The position numbers and the translations under genes were made by a program. 44,015 nt of DNA from an uncultured Cocleimonas sp. (GTDB lineage: Bacteria > Pseudomonadota > Gammaproteobacteria > Thiotrichales > Thiotrichaceae). Below are positions 41,472 through 44,015 of this stretch, piece after piece; the first letter of the stretch is position 1, and each line of letters begins with the position of its first letter. The notes under the pieces are model-generated. The model had not been told where the DNA came from. It saw only the letters and a list, made by a program, of their open reading frames with translations, and did no database searches. The DNA is taken from positions 1 through 44,015 of the forward strand of contig CALJIH010000006.1 of assembly GCA_937974135.1 (NCBI GenBank), given 5' to 3'.

Positions 41472-42173
41472 TTATTCGTAGCGATAACCCGCACCATGAA
41501 CTGTTTTAATCAGTTGCGGATCAGTAGGATCTTCTTCTATCAGTTTACGCAATTTTGAAATATGTTGATCCAAGGTGCGACTATTTGGCATGTGGTCGTA
41601 CCCCCAACATTCGTTAAAGAGTAGATCACGACTGACCACTTCACCTTGATGATTTGCTAGCGTTTGTAATACTTTGATCTCGCGTAAGCTCAAATCGATA
41701 CAATCATCACCTCTTTTCGCACGCAATTCGTTTGGTAATACTTCCAGTTCGCCAAAATTAAACGACGTTGATTGTGAGTCATTATTATCTGCTGTTTCAG
41801 AATGTGAATCTTTAAGGTAACGTCGTGTTATTGCCCGAATACGGGCTACAACCTCGCGAGTTCCAAATGGCTTGCTGATATAGTCGTCTGCACCAAGTTC
41901 CAAGCCAATGACTCTATCAATCTCTTCTGATTTTGCACTCAAGAAAACGATGGGAATATCATTATCTACAGCTCGTATTTCACGACAAACAGAATAGCCG
42001 TCCATCTCAGGCATCATAATATCGAGAATCACAAACTGTGGTTTTGAATTTTTAAAAAGATCTAGAGCGATCTTGCCATTTTCCGCAGCTTCGATTTCAT
42101 AGCCTTCTTGTGCAAGCAAATCAGATAAGCCTTGTCGAATATGCATATCATCTTCAGCAATTAATATTTTCAT
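41472..42173 (-). CDS. OmpR/PhoB-family response regulator
   Basis: ILIAEDDMHIRQGL; VILDIMMPEMDGY; FLSAKSEEID; winged helix LREIKVLQTLANHQGEVVSRDLL. Confidence 0.95.
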   Translation of the reverse strand: MKILIAEDDMHIRQGLSDLLAQEGYEIEAAENGKIALDLFKNSKPQFVILDIMMPEMDGYSVCREIRAVDNDIPIVFLSAKSEEIDRVIGLELGADDYISKPFGTREVVARIRAITRRYLKDSHSETADNNDSQSTSFNFGELEVLPNELRAKRGDDCIDLSLREIKVLQTLANHQGEVVSRDLLFNECWGYDHMPNSRTLDQHISKLRKLIEEDPTDPQLIKTVHGAGYRYE

Positions 42174-42196
42174 TTGGAATACCCTAAATGGAGTTT

Positions 42197-42219
42197 AAAA
42201 AGACACCCCCCTACTTTTT
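42197..42219 (+). repeat. C6-box intergenic repeat copy 11 (short form)
   Basis: AAAAAGACACCCCCCTACTTTTT between HK and RR genes. Confidence 0.9.
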
Positions 42220-42338
42220 GAGTGTTTTCAGAGCGTTGTTTTGACCTTCCCCGGCATTTCCTGACGGAAATAGCTCTACTACCTCCTTGTCTCCTAGGGA
42301 GACTAAAGAGGCACTCTACTTTTAAAGGTTTTTGCATA

Positions 42339-44015
42339 TCAAACCTCTCCTAAGGGCAGTTTTAACTCAAAACATGCACCTTCTTTAACATCAGCATATT
42401 CCAAAGAACCGCCTAGATATTCCGCTTGCTGACGAGCAATCGTCAAACCAATTCCCGTTCCACTCACCCCTTCCGTTATCTTGTCATCAATACGATAGAA
42501 TGGTTTAAAAATCTGTTTACGCTCCATTTTAGAAATTCCAGGGCCGTAGTCACGAATGGTGACAACATAGGATTCATTTATTAATTCACTGTTGATATCT
42601 AAACGTTTCCCATCGGCAGCATACTTTTCAACATTACTGAGTAAATTATTTAGTATTTGTTCGAGTAAATCAGGATCAGTATTTAACAATCCATCCATTT
42701 TTAAATCAGCATTAACGACTAAATTTTTTGCTTTAAACGAAGGCTGAAAATGTTCGATTGATTGTCGAATCACAGCATCTGCATCAATCTCTCTTTTATG
42801 TATTCGAGGCTCCCGAGAAAAATTTAATACATTTGAAATCATTCGTGTTAACCGCTTGCTCTCATCGGTAATCACTTGCAGATAACGCTGAGGTTGCTCG
42901 GCATCATCAACTTGTGATTCCAACATTTCAGCGTACATACGAATATTCGTCAGCGGTGTTTTTAGCTCATGCGACACTTGGCTAACAAACTGTACACGTT
43001 TCTCAGCAAGACGCATTTCACGAGTTTGTTCTCGATATAAAAACCAAGCTAAACCAGCGAGCAGTAAGGCAAAGGCTAATAAACTTAGGAACAAATTAAA
43101 CCGAGAAAAGCCTTTCTGGTTAAATGGATCGCCGTAGTATTCCAACATCCAACTAGACAAGGGGTAGCTTAAACCAAGTCGTTGTTGTGGTTTGTTTTGA
43201 GATTCTATGATTTCATAATTGCCCCATTGGTAAACCACCTTAGCAGCGGTGTCGAGCAAACGTAGACGAAAGTCTAGATTCTCACCAGGAACAGTATCTG
43301 GCAAACGACTGATTAAATCAGCCTTGACCCGAATCGGTTCCATTTCAACACCAACGATACTGTTGTCTTTACCTTCTTGCCAAAAAATAAGATTGGCGTC
43401 ATTACCCCAATGCCACATATACCAGCCTTGTTTATTAGCATCTAACAAAGACGTTTGTGCGCTTGGCTTAGCGTCAAGATAAGACTGGGTTTTTCGTGCT
43501 TTTTTAGCAATTTTAGGTTTTGCTATTGATTGCTCTAATGACGAATTCAGGGCAATCGAATCGCTAGCAGCTATATTTGCCGAAGGTTCTATAATAGCCA
43601 TTTCTTCAACCGCAGAGCTTTGTGAAGACTCCTCAGAGAATGACGATAATGTAGATTCTTTACTACGTGGTACACTTGCGATGATGGAATCTTTATCCAA
43701 TCTCTTTCGAATACCATCAGCCTGTTCTAAATCAGCATTATCAGATTGACTGGAAAATAAAATTTGAGGATCTTTCAATACCGAGGCTAAACGATCCACA
43801 AAGACTTTTTCAGCAGCAGTAATATCTGCATCTTGCGGAGGAAAACTGCGAATACGTTGGGGGTCGAGCACAAAAATTTGGCGAATATTACCGTCATTAT
43901 TTATCCGTTTTCTGGTAGATTCACTATCAAGTTCCCATTGCGGGATGGATAAACTCCACTTTAATTGCATCTCTTCAAAATAACTTTGCACAACCGTATC
44001 GACTTGATTTAAACG
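42339..44015 (-). CDS. Sensor histidine kinase (N-terminus beyond window)
   Basis: FVSQVSHELKTPLTNIRMYAEML; NLLSNVEKYA; IRDYGPGIS; GTGIGLTIARQQAEYLGG; frame open to the window edge upstream of 43991. Confidence 0.95.
   Translation of the reverse strand, partial: RLNQVDTVVQSYFEEMQLKWSLSIPQWELDSESTRKRINNDGNIRQIFVLDPQRIRSFPPQDADITAAEKVFVDRLASVLKDPQILFSSQSDNADLEQADGIRKRLDKDSIIASVPRSKESTLSSFSEESSQSSAVEEMAIIEPSANIAASDSIALNSSLEQSIAKPKIAKKARKTQSYLDAKPSAQTSLLDANKQGWYMWHWGNDANLIFWQEGKDNSIVGVEMEPIRVKADLISRLPDTVPGENLDFRLRLLDTAAKVVYQWGNYEIIESQNKPQQRLGLSYPLSSWMLEYYGDPFNQKGFSRFNLFLSLLAFALLLAGLAWFLYREQTREMRLAEKRVQFVSQVSHELKTPLTNIRMYAEMLESQVDDAEQPQRYLQVITDESKRLTRMISNVLNFSREPRIHKREIDADAVIRQSIEHFQPSFKAKNLVVNADLKMDGLLNTDPDLLEQILNNLLSNVEKYAADGKRLDINSELINESYVVTIRDYGPGISKMERKQIFKPFYRIDDKITEGVSGTGIGLTIARQQAEYLGGSLEYADVKEGACFELKLPLGEV

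Noticed and set aside
275-42219. CRISPR array from the repeated AAAAGACACCCCCCTACTTTT motif
   Set aside because: Copies are dispersed by kilobases in both orientations, with no regular spacers and no cas genes.
275-42219. G-quadruplex from the G6 tracts
   Set aside because: Each element has only one G-run, so an intramolecular quadruplex is not supported.

Overview
This 44 kb window is typical of a gammaproteobacterial chromosome. It is mostly housekeeping and metabolic genes: hemF 3' end, gshB, K+-dependent-type hppA, polA, nadA, purC, gspC, apbE, a tkt-gap-pgk-pyk-fba cluster, metK-ahcY-metF and typA. Accessory material includes an ECF sigma/anti-sigma/S8-protease operon, a DUF1800/DUF1501 pair, a Cache-HAMP-GGDEF protein, a divergent orphan CbiC-like protein, a two-component system, and a cluster of exported proteins at 36.8-41.4 kb. 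No CRISPR array, rRNA, tRNA or recognisable transposase was seen. Four observations stand out. (1) A strictly intergenic short repeat with core AAAAGACACCCCCCTACTTTT occurs 11 times (about one per 4 kb). It has long and short forms, a fixed C-strand polarity downstream of stop codons in 9 of 11 copies, and often a locus-specific G-rich arm plus T-tract that makes a mini-terminator. (2) A putative curli/Hfa-like locus encodes two small exported proteins with curlin-like motifs, a CsgG/HfaB-like lipoprotein and a signal-peptide-bearing Hsp20/alpha-crystallin-like protein. (3) Two SAH-riboswitch-like leaders, before metK and before ahcY, show compensatory base changes between them. (4) A CbiC/CobH homologue appears to have lost the catalytic His. 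All homology calls come from motif recognition by eye; no searches were run.
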